A stretch of DNA of 64,000 bases from Pseudooceanicola sp. HF7 (GTDB lineage: Bacteria > Pseudomonadota > Alphaproteobacteria > Rhodobacterales > Rhodobacteraceae). Shown one piece after another: positions 1 through 7,936 of the stretch (its first letter is position 1; each line of letters starts with the position of its first letter). Below the pieces are notes generated by a model, which was given only the letters and a program-made list of their open reading frames with translations, was not told the DNA's origin and did no database searches. Location of the stretch: assembly GCF_011806405.1 (NCBI RefSeq), contig NZ_JAATOW010000002.1, positions 62,001-126,000 on the forward strand. Reading direction: 5' to 3'. Both the position numbers and the translations under genes were made by a program.

Positions 1-714
1 GCCGGTGATCGCGGCTTCGCCCGGTTCCAGGTAGACCTGCACGCCGTTGTCATCCGCAAAGCGGCGCAGGCGTTCGGCCAGGCGGTGCAGCGGGTAGCCT
101 TCGCCGGTGAAGTGAATGCCGCCCCCAAGAGAGATCCAGTCCATGCGGCGGATCAGGTGGCCGAAGCGTTGCTCGATCACGCCCAGCATGGTGTCGAAGC
201 GGTCGAAATCGCCGTTCTCGCAGTTGTTGTGGAACATGAAGCCAGAGATCATGTCGATCACCGGTTCGATGTCCTCGGGCGCGTGTTCGCCCAGGCGCGA
301 GAAGGGGCGCGCCGGATCGGCCAGGTCGAAATCAGAGGTGGAGACACCGGGATTGACCCGCAGGCCACGGGTGTGGTTGCGGCTAACCTCTTCAAAACGT
401 TGAAGTTGTGCGGCGGTGTTGAAGATCACCTTGTCGGACGAGGCCAGCACCTCCTCGATCTCGTGATCGGCCCAGGCCACGGAATAGGCATGGGTTTCGC
501 CGGGGAACTTCTCATGCCCCAGCTTGACCTCGTACAGCGAGGAAGAGGTGGTGCCATCCATGTAGTCGGACATGAAGTCAAAGACCGACCAGGTGGCGAA
601 ACATTTCAATGCCAGCAAGCACTTGGCCCCGGAATGCTCCCGCAGCCAGGCGATCTTTTCCATGTTCGGAAGCAGCCGGGATTTGTCGATCAGGTAGTAG
701 GGTGTCTGCAACAT
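1..714 (-). CDS. nspC: Carboxynorspermidine decarboxylase, 3' end outside window
   Basis: Fold-III PLP decarboxylase that converts carboxy(nor)spermidine to (nor)spermidine in the alternative polyamine pathway. The protein opens MLQTPYYLIDKSRLLPNMEK and carries the probable Schiff-base lysine at residue 37 in ALKCF, then GTTSSSLYE, the FMFHNNCEN motif and SLGGGIHF, all typical of NspC. About 238 of roughly 365 residues are present; the C-terminus lies beyond base 1. I chose the ATG at 714 because an AGAAGG sequence sits just upstream and homologues begin close to TPYYLID; an in-frame ATG at 747 would add eleven residues. The upstream gap carries a copy of the 11-bp iteron element. Confidence 0.9.
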   Translation of the reverse strand, partial: MLQTPYYLIDKSRLLPNMEKIAWLREHSGAKCLLALKCFATWSVFDFMSDYMDGTTSSSLYEVKLGHEKFPGETHAYSVAWADHEIEEVLASSDKVIFNTAAQLQRFEEVSRNHTRGLRVNPGVSTSDFDLADPARPFSRLGEHAPEDIEPVIDMISGFMFHNNCENGDFDRFDTMLGVIEQRFGHLIRRMDWISLGGGIHFTGEGYPLHRLAERLRRFADDNGVQVYLEPGEAAITG

Positions 715-836
715 CGTGGAAGCCTTCTGGCGGGGGGCCTGCGTCATCGGTTGGGGCGCGTATAGGGCCCGTGGGGCGTCCGGGCAAGACTTGGGGTTCC
801 CCGGTCGAAGGGCAAGGGAAAAGGCCCGAAAACCCG

Positions 837-979
837 TGTCTGTACCGCGTCGGTATTACGTCTGTATCATGTCGGTATTACGTCGGTGCGCGGCGCACGC
901 TGCGTTAGGCCCGTCGTAAGCGCTGGCCGGGGGCGCAGCCCCCGACGCTTCGAGGGGGCTCGATGCCCGCTCGGAGCGT
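837..979 (+). repeat. Composite iteron-hairpin element, copy 1
   Basis: Five contiguous 11-bp units occupy 837-891 (TGTCTGTACCG, CGTCGGTATTA, CGTCTGTATCA, TGTCGGTATTA, CGTCGGTGCGC). They are followed by a spacer containing GTTAGGCC and TAAGCGCTGG, a hairpin CGGGGGC/GCCCCCG at 928-944, and a second hairpin at 945-979 whose apex reads GGGCTCGATGCCC. The same architecture recurs at 32921 and 63244. This copy sits between two minus-strand genes, downstream of the racemase-type gene and upstream of nspC, so the hairpins may also terminate transcription. Nothing else of note is visible in 715-997. Confidence 0.85.
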
Positions 980-997
980 TCCTCCGGTCAAAGCGCT

Positions 998-1729
998 TCA
1001 GGCGGGCAGGCGGCCCAGCCGTCCGGGGATCACGCCCTCCAGCCCGGCCAGCCGGTGCAGGTGCCAGGCCAGCACCTGGTTGGAGGACAGCACCGGCAGA
1101 TCAAGCTCTGCCTCCAGGTCCGCGATCAGGTCCAGGGTGCGCAGGTTGGTGCAGGACAGGAAGACGCCGCTCGCGCCGCCCTGCGCCACGAGGCTGCGCG
1201 CGGCATCGCGGATCGACTGCGGTGCGATGCGCGCCACCATGGCTTCGCGGGATTCCTCGAAAGAGCCGAAGGCGGCGGTCGCGATGCCGGCCTCTGCCAG
1301 CACCTCTCTCAGCCGGGCAGAGACCGGGGCGATATAGGGTGACAGCAGCGCCAGCCGGGTCACGCCAAGGGCGCGGCAGGCGGCGATCAGGGCAGAGACG
1401 GGTTCCGTCACCGCCGTCGCCCGGGTGCCAAGGCGCAGGCGGCGGGCCACCTCTGCCGGGCCGATCTGTGCGCTGGCAGAGGTGCAGCCATAGGCCAGGG
1501 CATCGAACTGCGCGCCATGGGGCAGCAGGGCGGCGGCCCCGGTCAGGTGGTCGCCCATCTCTGCGATACTGTCCTGGGTGATATCGGTGCCCGATGGGAT
1601 GCGAGAGGCCAGCAGCTGCACGCCCGGCGCCAGCAGGCGGCGAAAATCCGTTTCGATGGTTTCATCCGCCTGCAGGACGATCAGCCCCAGCCGGGGCGTT
1701 TCGGGCAGGCGGTCATAGGCGAACTTCAT
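998..1729 (-). CDS. Asp/Glu racemase superfamily protein (maleate isomerase / arylmalonate decarboxylase-like)
   Basis: About 243 residues from MKFAYDRLPETPRLGLIVLQ. The two half-domain cysteine motifs of this superfamily are visible: ALAYGCTSAS near residue 85 and GVFLSCTNLRT near residue 195. Members include maleate cis-trans isomerase, arylmalonate decarboxylase and EutA of hydroxyectoine utilisation; the exact reaction cannot be read from sequence. Its ATG overlaps the stop of the upstream M24 peptidase gene by four bases (ATGA), so the two are translationally coupled in one operon. A longer frame starting at 1894 is open but overlaps the peptidase gene and has no family match. Confidence 0.85.
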   Translation of the reverse strand: MKFAYDRLPETPRLGLIVLQADETIETDFRRLLAPGVQLLASRIPSGTDITQDSIAEMGDHLTGAAALLPHGAQFDALAYGCTSASAQIGPAEVARRLRLGTRATAVTEPVSALIAACRALGVTRLALLSPYIAPVSARLREVLAEAGIATAAFGSFEESREAMVARIAPQSIRDAARSLVAQGGASGVFLSCTNLRTLDLIADLEAELDLPVLSSNQVLAWHLHRLAGLEGVIPGRLGRLPA

Positions 1730-2871
1730 GCGCCCAGCACCGGGATCTCCGGAGCAGCGGGCGGAGAGAGCCATTGCGGCGCGCCTTCGGTGATCAGGAT
1801 GTTTTCCTCGTGCACCAGCAGCGCGCCGGAGGGCAGGGGGAGCACCGGTTCCAGCGTCAGCACCATGCCTGGGCTGAGCGGCGTTTCCTCCCATGCGACC
1901 AGAGAGGGGCCCTCGGTCAGCTCCATCCCGAGCCCGTGGCCCAGGCGGCCGGGCGCGCCCTGTCCAGGCGTCAGCACGCGGGACATGGCGCGGTAGAGGT
2001 CGGCATGGGTATGGGCGGGGCGGGCGATGTCGAAACCGGCGCGGGTCGCCTCTATCAGGCGGGCGTGGGCGGCCTGCAGCTGGGCGTCGGGCGGGCCAAG
2101 CGCGAAGTTGCGGTTGAAGTCGCAGAAGTAGCCGTCATGGGTCAGGCCGGTATCCAGCATCAGCACGTCGCCATGGCGCAGCGGGGCCGGCGTTGCCGGA
2201 GAGATCACGTCACCATAGCCGCCCGGACCGGTGGCGCCGGCCAGATAGGGCACCCAGTCCGCGCCCTCGTCCAGGCAGAGCATCTGGAAGCGGCGGAAGA
2301 CCTGCTCAAGCGGCACGCCCGGGGCGGCGATCTCCGGCAGGCGGTCAAAGGCCCGGCCCGCGATCGCGCAGGCTTCGGTGATCTTGGCGACCTCGGCAGG
2401 GGATTTGATCTGGCGCAGCCGGGCCAGGATCTCTGCATCGCCGCTGAAGGTGAGGCCCGGTTGCAGCTGGGCCCAATCCGCCAGCGGCAGGCGCAGGTGG
2501 CTTTCGGGGCCGGAGGGCACGCCGATGCGCCCTCCCGGCACCAGCTCGTTCAGCGTGTCGCGCAGCAGGGCCAGACCCCGCGTACCCGGTTCGGGAGAGG
2601 CGAAGCTGCGGATGTCCTTCAGCCAGCACTGGCGCATCAGGTGGGTGCCGATTTCGGGGATCACGGCGACGGGGTCGCCCCGGGCGGGCACCACCAGGAA
2701 CCAGGGGCGCGTTGGGCTTTCCCAGAAACGGGTCAGGAAACCGGTGAAGTAGCGCACGCCGGGTTCCGTGGTCAGCAGCAGCGCGTCCAGCCCGACATCC
2801 GCCATCATCGCCTGGGCCCGGGCGACGCGCGCGCGGTATTCCGAAGGGGGGAAACCGCGCGCCGGGCTCAT
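1726..2871 (-). CDS. M24-family aminopeptidase/hydrolase (Xaa-Pro peptidase or ectoine-hydrolase type)
   Basis: A 381-residue protein with an N-terminal creatinase-like domain and a C-terminal pita-bread metallopeptidase domain. The expected two-metal ligands are visible: Asp and Asp in LDTGLTHDGYFCDFNR, His in LGHGLGMEL, Glu in LTLEPVLPL and Glu in VHEENI. Family members hydrolyse Xaa-Pro peptides or open small rings (creatine amidinohydrolase, ectoine hydrolase DoeA/EutD). It overlaps the genes on both sides by ATGA. The partners, an Asp/Glu-racemase-type enzyme and a PLP ammonia-lyase, suggest a small-molecule catabolic role rather than general peptide turnover; that is inference. Confidence 0.88.
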   Translation of the reverse strand: MSPARGFPPSEYRARVARAQAMMADVGLDALLLTTEPGVRYFTGFLTRFWESPTRPWFLVVPARGDPVAVIPEIGTHLMRQCWLKDIRSFASPEPGTRGLALLRDTLNELVPGGRIGVPSGPESHLRLPLADWAQLQPGLTFSGDAEILARLRQIKSPAEVAKITEACAIAGRAFDRLPEIAAPGVPLEQVFRRFQMLCLDEGADWVPYLAGATGPGGYGDVISPATPAPLRHGDVLMLDTGLTHDGYFCDFNRNFALGPPDAQLQAAHARLIEATRAGFDIARPAHTHADLYRAMSRVLTPGQGAPGRLGHGLGMELTEGPSLVAWEETPLSPGMVLTLEPVLPLPSGALLVHEENILITEGAPQWLSPPAAPEIPVLGA

Positions 2872-3875
2872 TCCGGCCCCTCGGTCAGGAAGGCCAGCAG
2901 CTTGGCTTCCGGGGGCAGGCGGCTGGCGACGATGCCGGCATAGCCGGCCGCGCCCGAGGGCGTGGTGGCAAAGCCCGCATCGGTCATGGCCCGGGTGGCG
3001 GCGGCGGCTTCATCCTCTGTCAGGGTGATGAAGTAATCGGCATCCCGCGCCAGCCCTTTCAGCGCGATCAGCGAGGGTTCCTTGCAATCCAGCCGCCCCA
3101 TGGAGGAGGCCGGACCGCGTGCCATTACCGGCTTGCCCTCTGCGATGGAGCTTTGCAGCGCCGGGGCAAAAGCCGGTTCGACCACGGCGATCTTGGGCGC
3201 GTCCCCCCAGGTCTGGCGGACCAGTGCCGCCATGGCCCCGGCAAAACCGCCCACGCCCGCTTGCAGGAAGACCCCGTCCGGGGCCTCGGGCAGCTGTTCG
3301 ATGGCTTCGGCCATCAGGGCCAGGTAGCCCTCCATCAGGCGGTGGGGGCGGGCGGTGTAGCCGGGCCAGGAACTGTCCGACAGCAGCAGCCCCGCACCGG
3401 CCGCCGCGGCAGAACCGGCGGCCTGCATGGATTGCTCGTAATCATTGCCCGCGCGGATCACCTCTGCGCCGATCTCGCGCAGGCGCTCGGCAAAGGCTTC
3501 GGGCACATTGCGCGCGATATAGACCTGGGCCTTGGCGCCGAAGGCGGCCGCGCCGGCGGCAACCGACAGCCCGTGGTTCCCGGCCGAGGCGGTGACATAG
3601 GTGCGCCCCTCTGCCTGGCCCTCTTCGGCATCGCAGGCGATGACATAGGCCGCGCCAAGCGCCTTGAAGCTGCCCAGTCCCATGCGGTTGCGTTCATCCT
3701 TCAGCCAGAGGCCGGGATGCAGCGCCGGGGCATGGGTGAGCGGCGTGCGCTCATGGACCGGGCAGCGCGTCAGCAGCGCGCGCACGCGGGTCGCATCGGT
3801 GGAAGGAGCCGGGATATCCTCAAGCTCGGGGATATCGAGGCCAATGCCCCGCCAGGGGTTCACGAGAATGGTCAT
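2868..3875 (-). CDS. Diaminopropionate ammonia-lyase-like PLP enzyme
   Basis: Fold-type II PLP enzyme of about 335 residues starting MTILVNPWRGIGL. The PLP lysine lies in LGSFKALGAAYV, followed by the ASAGNHGLSVA phosphate-loop region, EAFAERLREIGAEVI, SSWPGYTARPHRLMEGY, FLQAGVGGFAG and a terminal PSGAAGYAG motif; this order matches diaminopropionate ammonia-lyase (DpaL/YgeX) better than threonine dehydratase. It is shorter than the usual ~400 residues. It is the first gene of the three-gene operon and overlaps the M24 peptidase gene by ATGA. An upstream ATG at 3890 is possible but offers no better ribosome site. Confidence 0.82.
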   Translation of the reverse strand: MTILVNPWRGIGLDIPELEDIPAPSTDATRVRALLTRCPVHERTPLTHAPALHPGLWLKDERNRMGLGSFKALGAAYVIACDAEEGQAEGRTYVTASAGNHGLSVAAGAAAFGAKAQVYIARNVPEAFAERLREIGAEVIRAGNDYEQSMQAAGSAAAAGAGLLLSDSSWPGYTARPHRLMEGYLALMAEAIEQLPEAPDGVFLQAGVGGFAGAMAALVRQTWGDAPKIAVVEPAFAPALQSSIAEGKPVMARGPASSMGRLDCKEPSLIALKGLARDADYFITLTEDEAAAATRAMTDAGFATTPSGAAGYAGIVASRLPPEAKLLAFLTEGPE

Positions 3876-4073
3876 GAAGACAACCTGCATTGCCAGCCTG
3901 CCGCGTCAAGCGCTCTCGTGCGCGGGCGGGCCTGCTTTGGCCGATGCCTGCGGCAGCGGCGCACAGGGGGGCGAACAGGGCGACGGGGGCGGGGAATTGC
4001 CCGCCGGGCCCGGCTGGGTGCTTTCCACCGCTCGCGGCAGGGGCTAGAGATCGGAAAACCAAGGAGGAATGCC

Positions 4074-5312
4074 ATGATCGATCTTCTGATCCGGGGCGCG
4101 CAACTGCCCGATGGCCGCAACGTGGATATCGCCATTGCCGGCGCCAGCATCGCCGAGGTCGCCCCCCGGATCGAGGCCGAGGCCCATGAGGTGATCGAGG
4201 CCGCCGGGCGCCTGGTGTCGCTGCCCTTCGTGGATCCGCATTTTCACATGGATGCCACGCTGAGCTACGGCATCCCGCGCATCAATGCCTCTGGCACCTT
4301 GCTGGAGGGCATCGCCCTTTGGGGCGAGCTGCGCGCGGTGCTGACGCCGGAAGAGGTGGTCGAGCGGGCGCTTGAATACTGCAATATCGCCGTCTCCAAG
4401 GGGATCCTGGCGATCCGCACCCACGTGGATGTGACCGATCCCCGGCTGGCCGGTGTCGAGGGCCTGCTGGAGGTGCGCGAGAAGGTCAAGGACGTGATCG
4501 ACCTGCAGCTTGTCGCCTTCCCGCAGGACGGCTGGTACCGCAGCCAGGGGGCAGAGGAAAACCTGATCCGCGCGCTGGACATGGGCGTCGACGTGGTGGG
4601 CGGCATCCCGCATTTCGAACGCACCCTGGCCGATGGCGCGGCCTCTGTCCGGGCGGCCTGCGAACTGGCGGCGGAGCGGGGCCTGCAGGTCGACCTGCAT
4701 TGCGACGAAAGCGACGATCCCATGTCGCGCCATATCGAGACGCTGGCGGCAGAGACCATCCGCTGCGGTTTGCAGGGCCGGGTGGCGGGCAGCCACCTGA
4801 CCTCCATGCATTCGATGGACAATTACTATGTCGCCAAGTTGCTGCCGCTGATCGCGGAAGCGGGCGTGGCGGCGATCCCCAACCCGCTGATCAACATCAC
4901 TCTGCAGGGCCGCATGGAAAGCTACCCCAAGCGGCGCGGCATGACCCGCGTGCCGGAACTGCTGGAGCACGGCATCCCGGTGGGCTTAGGGCAGGATTGC
5001 ATGATGGATCCCTGGTACCCGCTGGGCACCGCGGACATGCTGGACGTGGCCTTCATGGGGCTGCACGTGGCGCAGCTGACCAGCCCGGCGCAGATGGCGC
5101 AATGCTATGGCCTGGTCACCGAAAGCAGCGCCGGCATCCTGGGGCTGGACTGGGGGATCGAGGCGGGCAAGCCGGCCAACCTGGTGATGCTGGATGCCAC
5201 CACCCCGGTCGAGGCCATCCGCAAGCGCGCCACGCGGCTGGCGGTGATCTCGCGGGGCAAGGTCGTGTCGCGCAGCCCGGCCCCGCAGGCGGAGCTTGCA
5301 ACGGGCTGGTAA
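4074..5312 (+). CDS. Cytosine-deaminase-like metal-dependent amidohydrolase
   Basis: A 412-residue amidohydrolase with the CodA layout: metal ligands in VDPHFHMDATLSYG, the DLHCDESDD motif, HLTSMHSM, and the LGQDCMMDPWYPLG motif carrying the catalytic Asp. It would hydrolytically deaminate cytosine, isocytosine, a triazine or a related cyclic amidine in the cytoplasm. The start is well supported by AAGGAGG at 4061-4067. It is divergent from the DAL/M24/racemase operon, with 198 bp between them for shared control. Substrate is uncertain because CodA relatives deaminate several N-heterocycles. Confidence 0.88.
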   Translation: MIDLLIRGAQLPDGRNVDIAIAGASIAEVAPRIEAEAHEVIEAAGRLVSLPFVDPHFHMDATLSYGIPRINASGTLLEGIALWGELRAVLTPEEVVERALEYCNIAVSKGILAIRTHVDVTDPRLAGVEGLLEVREKVKDVIDLQLVAFPQDGWYRSQGAEENLIRALDMGVDVVGGIPHFERTLADGAASVRAACELAAERGLQVDLHCDESDDPMSRHIETLAAETIRCGLQGRVAGSHLTSMHSMDNYYVAKLLPLIAEAGVAAIPNPLINITLQGRMESYPKRRGMTRVPELLEHGIPVGLGQDCMMDPWYPLGTADMLDVAFMGLHVAQLTSPAQMAQCYGLVTESSAGILGLDWGIEAGKPANLVMLDATTPVEAIRKRATRLAVISRGKVVSRSPAPQAELATGW

Positions 5313-5345
5313 GGCCGCATCAGGGCGGCGGGCAAGGCCGGTGGG

Positions 5346-5367
5346 CCTGCCCGTGCCATTGGGCAGG
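5346..5367. terminator. Possible bidirectional terminator hairpin
   Basis: CCTGCCC at 5346-5352 pairs with GGGCAGG at 5361-5367 in the short gap between two convergent genes. There is no T-run, so this is a structural candidate only. Confidence 0.35.
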
Positions 5368-5407
5368 GGGCATTGGCCCCTTGCGCCGCCCGCAGCGCCC
5401 GGGCCCC

Positions 5408-5986
5408 TCAAGAGGTCTGGAACTGCTTGTCGGGGTCGAAGCCGCACCAATCGGCAGCCTTCAGCCATGTGGCGGTGAACCCGGACAGAAGGAAGCTGTC
5501 GATCACGTGGCTCTGGCCGCCCCGGTGGGTGCCCATCAGAAGCGTGTTCGCGGCCTCAAGGCTTTGCACGGTTTCCGCGACAAGGTAATTCGAAAGCGCC
5601 GCATCGACCTGGTAGATGCCGGAGTCGTCGTACCAGCCGAAAATCTCCATCTCTTCCGCGATCCAGCTTTCCTGGCCGTCGAAGATCATCATCACGTCGT
5701 CGTCCAGCTCCATCGGTGGCGCCATGCCCCGGAAGGTCACGGGCTGGTAGCTGAAGGCGGCGTCAAAGCCGCCTTCGCCCACGGTCAGGCTGACCGTGCC
5801 GATCCCGTCGCCACCGGTCCAGACCCGGCAGGTACGGATGTCGTGTTCGATGTTCTCGACCAGCGCGACGTTCCAGTTTCCATGGGTCCAGTAGGCCAGC
5901 TCACGCTGGTTGGCATGTGCGGCGAGGGAGGGCAGCAAGAGGGCAAGCCCTAGGGCAAGTCCAGTGGCGGTAACGCGCGTCTTCAT
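5408..5986 (-). CDS. Secreted hypothetical protein
   Basis: A 192-residue protein with a clear Sec signal peptide (MKTRVTATGLALGLALLLPSLAAHA) followed by an acidic mature domain of about 167 residues. The mature part has two cysteines, one near residue 54 in RTCRVW and one near the C-terminus in AADWCGF, that could form a disulfide. The C-terminal FLLSGFTATWLKAADWC is faintly like periplasmic IalB-type proteins, but I do not assign a family. A GGAGAG ribosome site precedes the ATG at 5986. It is convergent with the cytosine-deaminase-like gene and divergent from phoA. Confidence 0.7.
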   Translation of the reverse strand: MKTRVTATGLALGLALLLPSLAAHANQRELAYWTHGNWNVALVENIEHDIRTCRVWTGGDGIGTVSLTVGEGGFDAAFSYQPVTFRGMAPPMELDDDVMMIFDGQESWIAEEMEIFGWYDDSGIYQVDAALSNYLVAETVQSLEAANTLLMGTHRGGQSHVIDSFLLSGFTATWLKAADWCGFDPDKQFQTS

Positions 5987-6192
5987 GAACACTCTCCGGG
6001 TTGATCTGCGCAAAGGCTAAGGCGCAGGTGCTAACGGAGCCTTGGCCCGGCTGCCCTTGCCCCTGCCTTCTATCCCGCATTCGCGGAAAATGCGCCCCAT
6101 TGTCAGAACCGGCCCCGCCGGGGCGCTGGCGCGTTCGCTCTGTTCAGGGACGGCATCTTGCGCGTCGCGTTCGCCTGAGCCGCGTATAAAGG

Positions 6193-6247
6193 TTTGTCAT
6201 CTGACGGTCATGGAGCTGTCGTTTATGCGTCATGCGCCTGTCATCCA
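6193..6247 (+). promoter_or_regulatory. Tandem Pho-box-like array
   Basis: GTCAT or its one-base variant GTCGT occurs at 6196, 6207, 6218, 6229 and 6240, an exact 11-bp period over five units, with extended units such as TTTGTCAT and CCTGTCAT. PhoB boxes are CTGTCAT direct repeats with 11-bp spacing, and the downstream gene is alkaline phosphatase, so phosphate-starvation control by PhoB is strongly suggested. The last unit ends about 58 bp before the phoA ATG. Confidence 0.85.
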
Positions 6248-6302
6248 TACGTCCGAAAGCGCCGGTATCTGCCCCCTCGACACGACCAGATCGAGGGATC
6301 CC

Positions 6303-7790
6303 ATGAAACGTTTCGCACTTTCCGCGCTGGCGCTGGCCGCGGCTTCTGCCGCCCAGGCCCAGGAGCTGCCGCAGGCCTCCAGCCAGTGGTTCATCGATGG
6401 CCAGTCCGCCATCGAAGAGCGCCTGGCGCTTGAGCCCAACACCAACAAGGCCCGCAACGTGATCCTGTTCGTGGCGGACGGGCAGGGCGTTGCCACCAAC
6501 TACATGATCCGCCTGTGGAGCGGTCAGCAGGACGGCGGGCTTGGCGATGATTACGTCCAGCCGCAGGAGGCCTTCCCGAACCTGGCGCTGGTCAAGACCT
6601 ACAACATCAACGCCCAGACGCCGGATTCCGCCCCCACTGCCGGGGCGATGAACACCGGCGTGAAGCAGCGTTTCAACCTGATCAACCTGGGCGAAGAGGC
6701 GATCCACGGCGATTGCAGCACCGAGGCCCCCAGTGAGCTGACCCTGTTCTCCGAGATCATGACAGAGGCGGGCAAATCCGTGGGCACCGTGTCCACCGCA
6801 CGCTTGACCCCTGCGACCCCGGCGGCCGTCTATGCCCAGACCGCCAACCGCAACTGGGGAAACGAAGGGCCGGCAGAGGGCACGGACAGCCGGGACATCG
6901 CCACACAGCTGATCGACGCCATGGAAGCGGGCACGGTGGACGTGGCCCTCGGCGGCGGCGCGCGGGCCTTCACTCCCGAAGGCGTGGCCACCCCCAATGG
7001 CGGCAAGGGGCGTCGTCCCGATGACGTGAACCTGGTCGAACGGGCCGCGGGCCTGGGCGTGTCGGTCGCGGGCAACCTGGAAGAGCTGGACGCGGTCGAA
7101 GGCGGCCCGGTGCTGGGTCTCTTCGGGGACAGCCACGCATCTTACGAGGCGGACCGCCCGGCGGGCGAGCCCTCTCTTGCGGATATGACGCGCAAGGCGA
7201 TCGAGGTGCTGAGCGAGAACGAGAACGGCTTCTACCTTGAGATCGAGGCCGGCCGGGTCGACCATGCCAACCACGGCGGCAACGCCAAGCGCGCCATGAT
7301 CGACGGCAAGATGTTCGCCGATGCCATCGCCTTGGCCGACGAGATGACCGATGACGCGGAAACGCTGATCATCGTGACCGCCGACCACGAGCACTCCATC
7401 GCCATGAACGGCTACTGCGGGCGCGGCACGCCGATCGACGGTCTGTGCTACGACGTGGCCAAGGAAGGCATCATGCATTCCGATGACCTAGTGCTGGGCT
7501 CGGACGACAAGCCCTTCACGGTGGTGGGCTACCTGAACGGCGTCGGCTCCATGCTGACCGAGCAGGAAGACGGCACCTTTGCCGCGCCAGAGGGGCGCGC
7601 CGAGGTCACCCAGGAAGAGGCGCAGGACGTCGATTACATTCAGCAGGCGGTGATCCCCAAGAGCTCTGAAAGCCATTCGGGCGTGGACGTGGCTCTTTAT
7701 GCCAAGGGTCCCTGGGCGCATCTTTTCGGCGGCACGATCGAACAGAACGTCATCTTCCACGTCATGAACCACGCGGTGAACCCGCAGTAA
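6303..7790 (+). CDS. phoA: Periplasmic alkaline phosphatase
   Basis: A 495-residue phosphomonoesterase releasing phosphate from organic esters in the periplasm. A Sec signal peptide (MKRFALSALALAAASAAQAQ) precedes the mature enzyme. The catalytic motif DSAPTAGAMNTG places the phosphorylated serine at residue 109; further signatures are VILFVADGQG (first metal Asp), EIEAGRVDHANHGG, TADHEHS and the late SESHSGVDVALYAKGP. Upstream in-frame codons exist, but the signal peptide fixes the start at 6303. The Pho-box-like array immediately upstream fits phosphate-responsive expression. Confidence 0.93.
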   Translation: MKRFALSALALAAASAAQAQELPQASSQWFIDGQSAIEERLALEPNTNKARNVILFVADGQGVATNYMIRLWSGQQDGGLGDDYVQPQEAFPNLALVKTYNINAQTPDSAPTAGAMNTGVKQRFNLINLGEEAIHGDCSTEAPSELTLFSEIMTEAGKSVGTVSTARLTPATPAAVYAQTANRNWGNEGPAEGTDSRDIATQLIDAMEAGTVDVALGGGARAFTPEGVATPNGGKGRRPDDVNLVERAAGLGVSVAGNLEELDAVEGGPVLGLFGDSHASYEADRPAGEPSLADMTRKAIEVLSENENGFYLEIEAGRVDHANHGGNAKRAMIDGKMFADAIALADEMTDDAETLIIVTADHEHSIAMNGYCGRGTPIDGLCYDVAKEGIMHSDDLVLGSDDKPFTVVGYLNGVGSMLTEQEDGTFAAPEGRAEVTQEEAQDVDYIQQAVIPKSSESHSGVDVALYAKGPWAHLFGGTIEQNVIFHVMNHAVNPQ

Positions 7791-7814
7791 GCGGGGCGAT
7801 CCGCGAAGGGGATC

Positions 7815-7837
7815 GGGCTCCGGCAGTGCCGGGGCCC
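7815..7837 (+). terminator. Hairpin after phoA
   Basis: GGGCTCCGGCA at 7815-7825 pairs with TGCCGGGGCCC at 7827-7837 (one mismatch). It lies 25 bp after the phoA stop; the T content that follows is modest. Confidence 0.45.
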
Positions 7838-7936
7838 GGTGCTGTTTCCGGTGCCGTTTTCCGCATCCCCTTTCGACATACCCCAGACGACCCCGGCACG
7901 CCCCTGGCGCGGGCAAGGCCGGGAAAGGAGCCTTCC

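Noticed and set aside
837-891. Tandem 11-bp units as a CRISPR array
   Set aside because: Units are contiguous with no spacers, far too short, and there are no cas genes.
1594-2943. 449-codon plus-strand open frame over the M24 peptidase and racemase-type genes
   Set aside because: It is antisense to two well-supported genes, has low-complexity Gly/Ala/Arg composition and no recognisable domain; long antisense frames are common at this GC content.
3153-4073. Long N-terminal extension of the cytosine-deaminase-like protein
   Set aside because: The extension is antisense to the ammonia-lyase-like gene, and a strong AAGGAGG site marks the start at 4074.
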